NCBI RefSeq assembly: GCF_963576615.1
Contig: NC_088711.1
Location: 7,310,869 to 7,374,868 of the forward strand
Length of the DNA stretch: 64,000 bases
From: Watersipora subatra
Lineage: Eukaryota > Bryozoa > Gymnolaemata > Cheilostomatida > Watersiporidae
Direction of reading: 5' to 3'
Part shown: positions 38,001 to 49,119 of the stretch, one piece after another
Layout: each line of letters opens with the position of its first letter
How positions within the stretch are numbered: the stretch's first letter is position 1
Made by a program: the position numbers and the translations under genes
The notes under the pieces: model-generated
What the model was told of the DNA's origin: nothing
Databases searched by the model: none
What the model saw: the letters and a program-made list of their open reading frames with translations, nothing else

Positions 38001-41000
38001 TAGAATATTTACGAGATTTTACACTCGTCTAGCTGTAAGACACATTGCAGATTTCCATTGTTCTCCCTAACATTGACATGTATATGTGCATGCATTCTCT
38101 GATCAGTACAATTTCAGTAGACTGCACATTTGGAGTTGTTTTACAGTATGAAAGACAACTCTCAATAAACTTTATGCTGCTCGTGAATCTTTTCCTGTAG
38201 ATGGGTAATGCAGCTAGTTAGCTATATAAGCACATATTGGCAGTCAGTATGAACTGTCTTATTAGTTGTATGAGCACATATTGGCAGTCAGTATGAATTG
38301 TTTTATTAGCTACATGAGCACATATTGGCAGTCATTATGAACTGTCTTATTAGCTATATGAGCACATATTGGCAGTCATTATGAACTGTCTTATTAGCTA
38401 TATGAGCACATATTGGCAGTCAGTATGAACTTGGCTACATAAATGTATGCTTAAAGAAATATTCACCAACAAATATCTGTACCGATGTGACTCGGCGACC
38501 TATAACATTACAAGGTGAATGCTCGGCATTGCACGGGTAATAAAAAAACGAACAAGAACATATAATTTATTTTTACTCAACCGGTACAACATTTACCATT
38601 TTAACTTTTAAATGAAGGTGTTTGTTTATTTTTGTGTACTGTGTTTATTTCTGTGTAATTCATAGTGCACAAGCTGCAGTGCCTACTACAGATCTATAGT
38701 AATTGCAAGTCCTGTTGACCATGTGAGCTTAAGCATTTTTCTTCAAGTATGGGCACACATTATTTTTTGGTATAACTTCATGCATAACGCGAGCTGCAGT
38801 GTTAAGTGTGAAGTCATGAAATTTTGGCATGTCTAATAAGTATTTACCAAATTTAATCCATAGTATAATCAATTGGACAGCATAGAGCATTAGATAAAGG
38901 CATGTCTGCAGAACTGGAGGTTTTGAGTTCAAATCCAGTGCGCAGTAGATTTTCCATTCGCAAAACTTCATAGGTATAGCTGAAAACGTGGACAGGCTTA
39001 GAAACAGACAAACATTAAAATTCATATACATTATATAGATTAGCTGAATTTCCGGCAGTAATAAAAAATCTTTGCACAAAGAATTTATGTTTTTTTAATA
39101 TATACAGCATTTACCATCATAACTTTAAAGCGTCATATCATGAGAAAAATTTATTGTGCAGTTCAAATAAATTGAGAGAAAGACTAAAACAAGTGTAAAG
39201 ATGTTTAATTATGAAATAATTCGCAAGTAATGGCTAGATAAAACCTGTTTTGTTACCATGATTGCAACGAAAAGTGATTTGATACTGATACATCTACAAA
39301 TAACTGATAAAACAAATTATAATCATGAATATGTTAAATTAATAATAACAATGAGTGCATAGAAGTGTGTATAAAAAGAGTTACTGCTGTTGCAGAATTT
39401 ATTCATAAAAATTTTGAATACGCCGATACTGGTACCTCTCAATAATGGCACAAACTCGGTAGGCTGTGTTGCATGAGCAACACTGCCTCAAAGTTTGTAG
39501 AGCTTTTTCCGATAGGGAGAAATATATTCCCAAGCTCGGTTAGCTGCGCTGCATGAGCAGCCACCGCCTAGAGCTCAGCGAGTTTTTCTAAATAAAATAT
39601 GCATGACCGATGCTCAAGGAGTGTGGACCAAGAGACGGACCAACTGGCAGAGGTTTTTGAATGGCTGTCAATGGCACCCGGACTCAGGTCCCGGCTCACC
39701 AGTTCAAATCACCTCAATACTCAGATACTGGAGATTTGGAGTGTTTCAGCCAAAGCCAAGTGGTAGCCGTAGCCAATGTCTGGACTGAGGAAGCTGGCTT
39801 GCTACACTTCTGAAGGGCCTTGAAGGAAGAGGCAGAGAACTGCGGACAGGCCGACTAGGTGTAAGCCATCTTGGATGCGCTTCGCGCCTGGTTTGGCCTC
39901 TTGCCTAGGCAGGCTCGCAACAAGCTGAGCACCCTGAGTCACGCATAGCAACCTCTCTTCAGGAGCATGTCTGCCAGGTGGAATCTGAATGGCATATGGC
40001 AATCTGCTGGGTCTCTATAGGACCGACATGGCCAAGAAGCTGTGTTGCAGCTCGGTCAACCATGTCGACCTGCAAAGACACCTACTAGCTATGCTCACAG
40101 TTACTTTAACAGAGACTGTGCATGCCAGCACGGAGTTCCTACAAATGAAGCCCAAGGGCAAGGGGTTCACTGACATCCGGACTGTAGAGAAAGTCTCAGA
40201 GAAACAGGCAAATGTGGTGCGTGACCGTGCAGTCAGTCAATTGGCCCGGCTCATGCAGCAGCTGACACAACAGGTGTAGCAGCTGCGACAGAAGAGAAAC
40301 CGGCCCTAGAAAAAAAGTCGAAGCTTCAACAGTGCTGTGGCTGTAGGGGTTCTGGTACATGTGCCAGCACTGTTCCAAGAAGCTATTACATCGGAAATAT
40401 GGCAACGAGCCGCAACAGTTACTGTAGTGCCGACTACTGTTGGACTAAGTACCTCAAACCCGTGTTTCTCCGACAAAAGAAATTCAGCCAGCCCTGTGTT
40501 GTGGCCCCATCGTAACAACCAGCCTGGCCAGGCCATGACTGAGGGAATACGGCCAGGAAAAACTTCAGCCCAGAAGGACTGGCGCTAAGATGGGAAGCTG
40601 GAAAAGAAAAGGTCTCCTCCTGCCAGGTTGGCTGTAAAAAAATACACTCACCATGGCTCTCCAGAACCACTATCAAGCCCTGAAAGATCTGAAGTCCGGA
40701 TCCACGAGGACGGGCCCAACATGCCAGCATGTTCAAGTCAGACTGCACCTAGCTGCCCAGCTTGAAGCCTGTTTGAGAACCAGTGGGAGAGGAACTGGTC
40801 GGTGCAACGTCAAAATCCCGTCATTACGGTCGGACTGACGTGTTTCCCTTTGTTTACCCCTACTGATTTAGCACTTCAGGAGCTCGCTCCAAGTGTGTGG
40901 GTCTCCAGGTTGCATCCCAGAGAGGGTAAGGAGAATGACAACTCAATACGCCTTCGGATGCCTACCTTGAAGGTGGTAGGGCCGACTCATGGTACACGGA

Positions 41001-44000
41001 CTTGTCAGACCTCGCAGACACCCCAGAACGCCGCTTTGACAACTTCAAAAAGGTTCAAAGGAGATGGGTCTGCTTGGCTTAGCGGCAGTGGTACTTAGCC
41101 AATCCAGGTGCAAGCACTGAGTTGGCTTCACTCCACCAGCTACTTCTTCTTCGGGAAGTTGGAGTAGGGACCCATTCAGTTTTTGCTTGACACCTAGTGT
41201 ACTTCAAACCTGCTGAGTAAGCATATGTTCAACAAGCTTCCTCAGGCCACGAAGGGCTTGTTGGAGAAAAAGCGACAGTCATGGGCTCATGACCAATAGG
41301 ACTGAGCTGTCCTTTTACGGAGTTGTACGGCTACCTATACGACTTCGAGATGTAAATGCCGAGGAAGTCTTTGTGGTGAGTCAGGTTAGCAAGGACACTA
41401 TATTAGGAATGGCCTTTCTGGTGACACACCAATATGCTATGGAGTTCCAGCAGCCCATGCTATCAGTGAGCAATCGTTCGTTGACCTGTATAGACAGATA
41501 CGGTCGGTTGCTGCTCAATCAAGTCCAGGTAGTACTCGACCTGGTGGTGCCAGCCAGAAGCGAGATGGCCATACCGTGCAGAGTAAGGAACGTAAATTAC
41601 TGCCTATTGGGAGCGATTGAGAGATGTTCGAATGTGCCGCTGCTGGCTGCAAGCTTAATCCGGTCTGGGTCAAAGGGAAGCCTCGTGGCACAGTGTCTCA
41701 ATTTTATGAATCTGCCTCTCCACCTCCAAGCTAGCACTACAGTAGGCATGTACATAAGGATAGAGTACATTACCAGGTAGATGATCAACCATCTATCCCC
41801 GGCTCGGAGTAGGTGCAGGTGCAGATATGCCGGTGCAGATATGCCGAAGAGAGGTGGGCCGGCCCTTCTGACAGACCTTTATGTGGCAGCCCATTGCAAC
41901 TGCACAAAGCCAAAGCAGGTTGAATGACTGGCATGGCTATTGACACGCTACCACAGCATGTTCAGTACCAGGGATGGGGATATGGGCCAGACATTTGAAG
42001 TGAAATATTCCATTCCACTCATGGAAAATACCCGCTCTATTTGCCAGCCACCACACCAACTGGACTTGGACAATGAGGCAGAGGCTGAGCGTCAAGCTGG
42101 AGAGCTATTGGACAAAAGGCTCATTGAGCTGGCTGGTGGCGCATGAAGCTCCCGATGGTGTTTGTTTGAAAAAAAGGATGGAAAGTGGCGCTTCTGCACT
42201 GATTACCGGTGGCTAAATGCAGTCACTAAGCAGAGCGCCTACTTTCTTCTCCAGATCAATGACAGCCTCGATAGACATAGACGCACAAGAAAAGCCAGCT
42301 TTTATTATCCGCTCCAATTTCTGGTAATGGAAGGACCTGCTCTTTGGGTTCGCCCCGGCACCAGCCATCTTCCAGAGGTTGATGGATTGAAGTGTTACAC
42401 GGCTTGCATTGGAAGACATTGCTGTTCTACATAGATAACATCATAGTCATTGCTCCCCAACCTCGACACCCACTTAAAGCGGTTAGAGGAGGTATTCCAG
42501 AGATAGAGCTAGCTTAAAATTAAAGCCGTCCAAGTGTGAGCTCCTCCGGTTGCAGGTCCTGTATCTAAGTCATGAAGTGAGTGCAAGAGAGATAGCTGTT
42601 GAATCAGACACAACCCAGGCAGTCCATCAATGGCCAACCTCTAGGGAATTCCAGTAGGGGTAAGCAAAGAAAAACACGTCAGTCCGACCATAAGCTACAG
42701 AGCTTTTTGGGAATGGTACGGTATCACAGACAATACATTCTCAGCTTCACTGCTATAGCCCGGTCTTTGAACCGGCTTACGAGCAAAAAAGAGGAGTGAA
42801 TGTGGGGCCAGAACAAGCAAGCAGCCTTTGACACATTGAAGGAGCATCTTTCCTCGGCTCCTGCGTTGAAGTACTCAAATTCGAGTCTACTGTACCTCCT
42901 GAATACGGATGTCAGCAGCTGCAAAGTGGAAGTGGTACTATCCCAGGGGCAAGAAGGGGCTGAGAGAGTGATAGCCTTTTTCATTAAAACACTGACCGCC
43001 GGAGGAGAGGAATTACTGCGTGACCCGGAGAGAGCTGGTTGTCGTGGTAAACTCTATGAAACATATACAGCACTGCGTGTTGTATAGGTATACACACGTA
43101 GTTTTTCCTACGCATGGATCTAGCCTCTCCTGTATTGATGGGAAGAGCTCTTAAACCAAGTAATCAGATAGTTGGATATCTTGGCCAAATTCTAGTTTAC
43201 ACTTGAGCACCAAGACAGTCTCCGTCAAAGAACGCTGATAGACTCAGTCGACAGACCTGCAAAGACTGTTGGCAATGCGAGCTCATTGAGCTGAGATATG
43301 GAGTACCGACTTGCAGAGAACTTGCTCTGGAAAGCCAGCCTCTCTCGATTGGACTCAAGAAAAGTCCACTCACCATCTCGGGGTCGCCAAAGCCGCGTGC
43401 GATATGGTCGGTCGAATGGGCCTGTTTACTGCTACTACAGCTAGGGAGCCAGCCCAAGTCTGATCGACGCCACTCTGAGACACGGCACGAGTGAAGACTC
43501 GAGAAACCACTAAAAAGGAGCTGGTGCAGATGCAAATCATTAGCCAGGGACTGGTGGCTACCATGTACTACACTGCCCCGTGAGCTGAGGAGCTGACTCG
43601 GGAGTAGTTAGAGCTTGGAGGCCAAGAACTCTGCCACTCGCATAAAATTCATTCATTCCTCAGGCTACGATCTAGCGGGTTACTGGAGGCTCGGACTTCT
43701 CTTCATGGCCAGTCACCATGGTGCACGGTATGTCCACAAGCCATCATGAAAACAGCCATCTGGCGGACTTTATGCCCTTGCTCACTCTGGGGTGAGTAGG
43801 ATGATTAGCTGGCTGCGACTGATCTGGTATTGACCAGGGATGACAGCCATAGTGAGAAGAGTGATCAAGAGCTGTGAGGTCTGTCAGGTAACGAAGCACA
43901 GTAGCACCAAATCAGCCGGCGGCAGGCATAGGCTCTATGCCAGGCACTCCTGGCAGAAGGTGGCTGTTGACCTGGTGGGGCCGATGCCGGAGACTCTGAG

Positions 44001-47000
44001 AGGGATTAAGTGAATCCTAGTGCTGACAAAATACTTCACAAGGTGGTAGAATGTCAGTCTCCTGGGGGCCACAGCTCTAGTGGTGGCAAATGCGATAGGC
44101 GACCAGGTGTTTTGCTACATAGGATTACTAAAGCAAATCTACATCGACCAGGGTGCACAGTTTGCGAGTCAACTGATGACTGAGCTGTGTCGAAGCTGAC
44201 TGGTAAAAAAACTCACAATTCACCCTAATACCCCCAAGCTAATGGTATGGTCAAGTGCAATAATCAACAGCTGGGCGATTTTCTGTGAGCCCTACTGCTG
44301 ACCTGGGGTCCGGAGGAGTGGGACAGGTTACTCCCTCAACTGATGCAAGCGCATCATGAAACGCCCCAGAAGAGATGGCCAACTTGCTGATGCTCAGACG
44401 AGAGTTACAACTTCCAGATCAGCTAAAGTTCAAGTCCCCACTACCAGAGGTTCAGTACTTGCATGAGTTGGTAGTGGAGACGTTGAAGAGACTAGATGAA
44501 GCACACATGGCTCTCTGAGAGAAGTAGATGGCAATAGGCAAAAAGCCCAAAATAAGCCTCCAATGTATATACTGGGAGACTGGGTCTGGCTCCTAATTAA
44601 AAGGAGAAGGCAAGGAGACAATCCTGAACTGCAAGCAAAGTTAGTAAAACTTTTCCTAGTTAAAAAGCTCTGGCTAAGCCATACTTGTCTGGTAGAGCCA
44701 CAGACAGGACCAGTCCTCAGTGCAAAGTGAGAGCAGGCTGAAACCCTTTCATGCCTTACCAGAGGAGCTTGGTCTGGCACCGGTCACCATAGAGCCACAA
44801 AGAGGGCCCAAAATGAAAGGAGCAAGGGCTAACAGACAGAAAAAAGAAGTAGAGTTAGAGCTAGTCAGACAAAGGACCGAAGCCTACACCTCCCCTGCTT
44901 TCAGCAAAGAGCTGTAAAGTTGACTGCAGGAGCTAAGAAGGTGACAAGAACCGGAAAACAGCAGAGATGGCAGAAACAAGAAATTCCGAGAGCTAGCCCG
45001 GCTCGCGAGTGCAGCACCTGCCCAGTTTCCTAGCCCAGAAAAAAAGCTCCTAGGGTCACTAGGCATAACCTCCAGCTAGCCTGAAGCATTCGGCCACCTG
45101 CCCGTTTTGGAGAGTAGGAGTGGTTAACCATGATAACAGCTAATCAGGATTTTCACAGGCGTAGTGCTGCCAGAGTCCCAGTAAGCAGAGGTGCTGAGAA
45201 AAAGGTGCTATAAGGCATTTTGTTTCTGCACTTTGAAAAGAATCAGTCAAGCTCAGCATTCCTCTTACATATAAAACTAATGAAAGTTTTCAAAAACTCA
45301 TTTAAATGTTAAAAAACTCAGGCAAAAACCTACACTCCCTGGCTGAGATGCTGAAGTCACTAGGGTCCACAAAAGAGGAGTTGCTGGAGGTTTTGCTGGA
45401 GTCAGAAGAGGAGACTGCATCTGTATGTCAGAGCCCGGGCCCGGCTGCCTCAGAGAGTACGACTGAGCTCTCTGGCAACTCAAAAAAGTACTTTGAGGAG
45501 GCTGTTTCCTTGGACCAATATGTTATCAACTGAAAGGCTCGAGTTGAAACACACTTGGTCGACACTCTAGCCACGATATTTCTGAGCACTATGTCAGCGA
45601 TGGTATCTGGGAACGAATAGAAGACAACTAAGGGAGCCCGGCACTTGTGGCATATATGGAGTCACTATGAGCGCATGCAGGAGCAAATAACATGCGGCAC
45701 AGCATTTCACTGTGTATGTCTGTCCCTGCCGCTATCAACATGTCCCTGGGATCATCTGATGGTTCGGGGAAAATCCTACTGAGCTACCAAGTGCAGCAGC
45801 GCGGTATACCTGGTCAACCGGGCTCGCTGGTAATCCTTTCTGCGTGCCAGAGGGTGGACGGTTGACCTGGAGATTCTGCCCTGCCAACCAACATTGATCA
45901 TGGTCGACTGCCCTGCCAAATGGCAAGCAGCCCAGTCTGCTATCACCCAAAAACAAAAGAACGCTGGTTGAGAGCCTCACGCCGGCCTCGCAGCACCACG
46001 TCTTTGTTGAGCCCATCACCACTGGGAGCTCATGACTCCCCACCTAAAAAGAGGGTGACCAGGACTACAATGCTGCCAAAGAAGCATAAATCTGCCCCCT
46101 TCCCTTTGATGGCAATGGAACCATAGAGCAGAACAGATCGACTGACTCGCCTTGCAGGCGTTTCACCAGCAGGCGAGGCTTTGTATTGACACAAAGAAAA
46201 CGGGGCCCAGCAGCTGCTTAAGGATAGTCGGCAATTACAGCAGATGGCAATGCAGACTTGCCAACTTATCAAGAGCCGGTGCCTTAGAGGAGCTGATAGA
46301 GCAATTGCTAAGACCAAGGTAGCCAGGTTGGAGTTTGTTATCTGGCGGCAGTGGTTCTGGTCATAGATGATTTTTTCTAGCGCAGAGTGGACAGCCCTAG
46401 GGCAGGAATTGGGGAAAAGTGTTACCGCAGAGCCCCGTGACACGTAGCGATTGACCTCCTGGCCTCCACCGTCACCGGGCCAAGCTTTTCGGTCACAGGA
46501 AAAGGCTCAGTCTCTATTGAACATGCCCGGACACCCGTACTAGAAGACCGAACATAAAACAAAGAGATAAGTTGGCAGAGCCTACAAAGGAGAAAATGTA
46601 TAAAACGAGCACAAAACAGTCGTTTCAGCAGTTTTAAGCGCACACTCTCTGCATGTTTGCATATAATGTATAACTGCTTATCTTACATGTATGCTGATGT
46701 ATATTTATTTATTTAAATAGAGATGTCATTGGAGTTTAACACTTAATGTTATTGCTTGACTGTCTTGCGGAGAATAAAGAGAATCTTTTACATGTAAAAC
46801 TAAGACATCTGTGTTTGGTTAAATCAAGTTTGTTATTCAAGTTCAGGTGTATTTGAACTACTGAATAAAAAGAAACAAGTAGGCATAATGTCAATATGGA
46901 AACTAATTATAAAACCGAAGCACACGTGTTTGGTTAAATCAAGTATCAGTGTGTAGGACAGTTATCAGCAAGGTCATAAAACATCAGCTAATTATAACCA

Positions 47001-49119
47001 GTAGGCTACATATTTTAACAGAATAGACTAACAGAAACCTGAAAACATAAGTTCAAAGTCAGGTACCTGGTTTTGTTTTTTCATTTTCAGAAAGCTCAGC
47101 AGAAAGATGATGGTGCTCAATGCTTCTTAGCATCTTGCCCAACTCCGAGTCATCACCGCTTGGACGGCTCAGCAACTTTCTCTGCTCTGTGTAAAATGTT
47201 TGATATTACTACATCAAAGCATTGTTAGAGTATGGTTAAAGTATACTACAAGGGTCCTAAAAAAGTTGATATTTTTTTTTAAGGAGATTTTTATGTAGGA
47301 GAGTTTGGTGCCTTTCAGCACCAGAGGCTTAGCATGTTAATAGGTATGTGAATGTGATACCATGATACTCATTAATGGTTGAGACAGCCAAACTGGGTAA
47401 AACTTGGAAGGCCTATATAACAGATGATGATCAGTAGGATGAACTAAACACCTATAGAAGAACAACGCAAAGCTCTATTCAAGTCATTCAAGCAGTCAGT
47501 TTAGAGCTATGTTATGAGATGCAGTTACAGCTAGACTCCAAGCCTTATGCTGCATAATCTATGCAGACTATGTTATGAGATGCAGTTGCAGCTAGGCTCC
47601 AAGCCTTCTGCTGCATAATCTATGCAGACTATGTTATGAGATGCAGTTGCAGCTAGACTCCAAGCCTTCTATTACATGATCTATGCAGATTTCAATATCA
47701 TACAAGGCCTTTTCACATTGTTCACCCTGAAATTAATATATGTGATACAGGGAATTATTGGTTGGCAGTTGCCATATCCTTTTGTCTAGATGTGATTTTT
47801 ATAACAAACCCTTGTAGATCTAACAACTTGTGGAACTTTATATTTGTAAGCCTTGTTTGTTGTAGTATCATTTTTGAATGTAACATCTTGGTTTCTTTGA
47901 CTAACCTTGAGTTGTCTTGACTAGCTCTGAGTTACCTTGACTAATGTTGAGTTTTCTTAACTAACCTTGAGTTGTCTGACTAGCTTTGAGTTACCTTGTC
48001 TAACCTTGAGTTTCCTTTGATAACCTCGAGTTGCCTGACCAGCTTTCAGTTACTTTGACTAGCATTGAGTTACCTCGGCTAACCTTGAGTTACCTTGACT
48101 AGCATTGAGTTGCCTTGACAAGCCTCGAGTTACCTTGACTACTATTGAGTTACTTTAACTAGCTTTGAGTTACCTTGACTAGCTTTGAGTTACCTTGACT
48201 AATCTTGAGTTACCCTGACTAACCTTGAGTTACCTTGGCTAACCTTGAGTTGCCTTGACTAGCCTTGACTAACCTTGAGTTACCTTGGCTAGACTTGAGC
48301 TTTTGTTTCCTTGACTACCTCAAGATTTTCCAAATAACTGTTTTCATGTTCTGAACTCTTCTATGAAATAGCTAATGATATACTCTCTTCGAGCAACAGT
48401 TACAAACTAAATTAAAAATAAACTATTGCCACTGAGTTGAAGGAACTATTATGGCCAACTATTAAGGTAACATCTCCTTAGTTTAAGATATACATGTAAT
48501 ATTACTTATAAACATACTTTGTTCTCTAGTTTGAAACTATTCTGAACCTACCTTCATGACCACAGCTCACTTTTATCAGAACTGTACATCTAAACAAAGC
48601 GGTGCGGCTAAATATCTTTGAGTATTTATCATCTAGCTAAAGTTAGAACAAGTAGTAGAAATTAGTGTGGTATATGTGGTATATAGTAGACTTACCGGGT
48701 CTACTTGTTGCTTGAACATCACCTTTCTGTAAACCATCTGGTTGAGAGGCTGAGTTCTTTCCTAGCGTTTGCTTTTTGATTTCCTTCACATCCACTTCCA
48801 GGTTTTCCAGCCGATCCTTTATTCGCTTGAGAGTAGTGAGAATCTCATCTACACGTGACTCCATGATAGTTATAGTGTGTTCCTGGTGTACGAGTGTAGG
48901 GATGAAATAATTACATATATTACTACCTTGTTGATTTATTTCTGCCACAGACTGTTCCCTACTGAAATGTAGCAATCATGTATGTATGTATATATTGTGA
49001 CTCACCGCCAGCTTTAGTTCCTCAATTAAATTGATTTTGTTGACTGTCTCAAGTGCTACAATGATATCACTATCAGTGAAACCTGATATTTCAAACAAGT
49101 ATGGTATCAATTTCATCAT
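29052..49119 (-). CDS. cGAS-like receptor (cGLR), Mab-21/cGAS nucleotidyltransferase
   Basis: Eight coding exons on the minus strand: 49119-49006, 48882-48696, 47186-47067, 34752-34478, 34331-34138, 33456-33334, 32328-32173 and 29250-29052. All seven introns are GT-AG with matching phases, giving 455 residues and a TAA stop. Residues 1-38 are helical and about 44-77 form a coiled coil. The nucleotidyltransferase core follows: G166-S167, D179-F-D181 (the same 12-residue step as in cGAS) and D284 in VSIDIVV; GPAITL at 267-272; W318-R-L-S; then the helical C-lobe with SYFYKN and QQLPLHFNSDVNYL. In animals such enzymes sense nucleic acid and make a cyclic dinucleotide that acts through STING; this role is inferred. 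The zinc-thumb His/Cys cluster of vertebrate cGAS is absent (FHSKHPRKN). The start is the first Met after an in-frame stop, with A at -3; an extra upstream exon is possible. Introns are loaded with repeats and transposons. Confidence 0.93.
30380..31365. repeat. 78-bp minisatellite, about 12 units
   Basis: The unit includes GAGATGGATAACATGTGGAT, then ATATGAAGAAAGAGACTGAA, GGGATGATAATGG and a GAAAAGGCACTACCTAT tail. Because 78 is divisible by three, frames stay open on both strands and repeat every 26 codons. The array lies in the last cGLR intron, between exons 32328-32173 and 29250-29052. It is not regarded as coding. Confidence 0.92.
32705..32780. repeat. 14-bp tandem repeat
   Basis: ATTTATTACTATAC is repeated about five times. 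It lies in the cGLR intron between exons 33456-33334 and 32328-32173. Confidence 0.85.
33451..33965. repeat. 20-bp minisatellite that includes a cGLR splice acceptor
   Basis: About 25 units of AACTTACTAAAATACACAGT with scattered changes. Read on the minus (gene) strand, each unit gives TGTGTATTTTAGTAAGTT, which holds both an acceptor-like TTTTAG and a donor consensus GTAAGT. The final unit supplies the AG at 33458-33457 used by the catalytic-core exon 33456-33334, whose first bases TAAGTTT come from the repeat. Confidence 0.93.
34788..34875. repeat. 44-bp minisatellite, left part (split by Helitron)
   Basis: Two full units of a 44-bp repeat containing AGCACATATTGGCAGTCAGT. The array stops at CTTA (34875), where the Helitron begins, and resumes in register at 38218. 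It lies about 35 bp upstream of the acceptor for cGLR exon 34752-34478. Confidence 0.92.
35267..36129. mobile_element. TTAA-flanked MITE, copy 3, nested in Helitron
   Basis: AGGTTGATTTGCCACAAAA at the left and TTTTGTTGCAAGTCAACCT at the right, with TTAA at 35263-35266 and 36130-36133. Same family as 4409-5828 and 16781-17688. It inserted in the Helitron or was carried with it. Confidence 0.85.
37300..37890. repeat. G-rich satellite with strong strand asymmetry
   Basis: Irregular repeats of GCGAGGCGATTGATT and GTGCGAGGCGA words. The plus strand is rich in G and poor in C over nearly 600 bp. Because the words repeat, long frames (227 and 186 codons) open on the minus strand, but they encode only a low-complexity Asn-Gln-Ser-Pro-Arg pattern and are not genes. 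It lies between the two 3' ends of the Helitron. Confidence 0.88.
38218..38432. repeat. 44-bp minisatellite, right part
   Basis: Nearly five further units of the 44-bp repeat, beginning TTAGCTATATAAGCAC exactly where the left part broke off. Confidence 0.92.
38873..38945 (+). repeat. tRNA-derived SINE head (degenerate)
   Basis: A B box GAGTTCAAATCC at 38925-38936 is preceded at tRNA spacing by AGCATAGAGCATTAGAT, a decayed A box. The stems are not maintained. Probably a fossil SINE in the cGLR intron. Confidence 0.5.
39420..46680 (+). mobile_element. Decayed Ty3/Gypsy LTR retrotransposon
   Basis: Domains lie on the plus strand in the Ty3/Gypsy order, in many short frames broken by stops and frameshifts. 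A possible gag remnant spans 39600-41100. A retropepsin-like part is at 41289-41780 (around SKDTILGMAFL). Reverse transcriptase is near 42160-42430 (KKDGKWRFCTDYRWLNAVTK), RNase H near 42800-43087, integrase zinc finger and core from about 43770 to 44200 (CEVCQ; WQKVAVDLVGPMP; YIDQGAQFASQL), and a C-terminal part to about 44720. Positions 44720-46650 have no recognised domain. I could not identify LTRs; a ~50-bp repeat (CTCGGTAGGCTGTG / CTCGGTTAGCTGCG) lies at 39450-39575. It is inactive and sits antisense in the third cGLR intron. GC content is clearly higher than in the surroundings. Confidence 0.88.
47508..47690. repeat. 61-bp tandem repeat, three units
   Basis: The unit starts TATGTTATGAGATGCAGTTG and ends CATAATCTATGCAGAC; three near-identical copies lie in the cGLR intron between exons 48882-48696 and 47186-47067. 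Confidence 0.88.
47890..48300. repeat. 20-bp minisatellite
   Basis: About 20 diverged units of TTGAGTTACCTTGACTAGCT in the same cGLR intron as the 61-bp repeat. On the gene strand it is a purine- and AG-rich array. Confidence 0.9.

Larger units (their letters stand above)
34876..38217 (+). mobile_element. Non-autonomous Helitron with internal and outer 3' ends
   Basis: The 5' end is TCTACTATATAAACGG. The outer 3' end is CTAG at 38214-38217 with T following. The insertion lies between A (34875) and T (38218) of a 44-bp minisatellite with no target duplication, as Helitrons do. A canonical Helitron terminator occurs internally: 7-bp stems CTACCCG (37188-37194) and CGGGTAG (37203-37209), then CACAGCTAG ending at 37218. 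The segment 37219-38217 past it is a G-rich satellite and unique DNA. There is no Rep/helicase frame. It also carries a nested TTAA MITE (35267-36129) and a second partial 3' region near 36590-36790. It sits in the cGLR intron, opposite strand. Confidence 0.88.

Noticed and set aside
39420..46680. Active retrotransposon
   Set aside because: Every domain is interrupted by stops or frameshifts and no LTR pair is visible.
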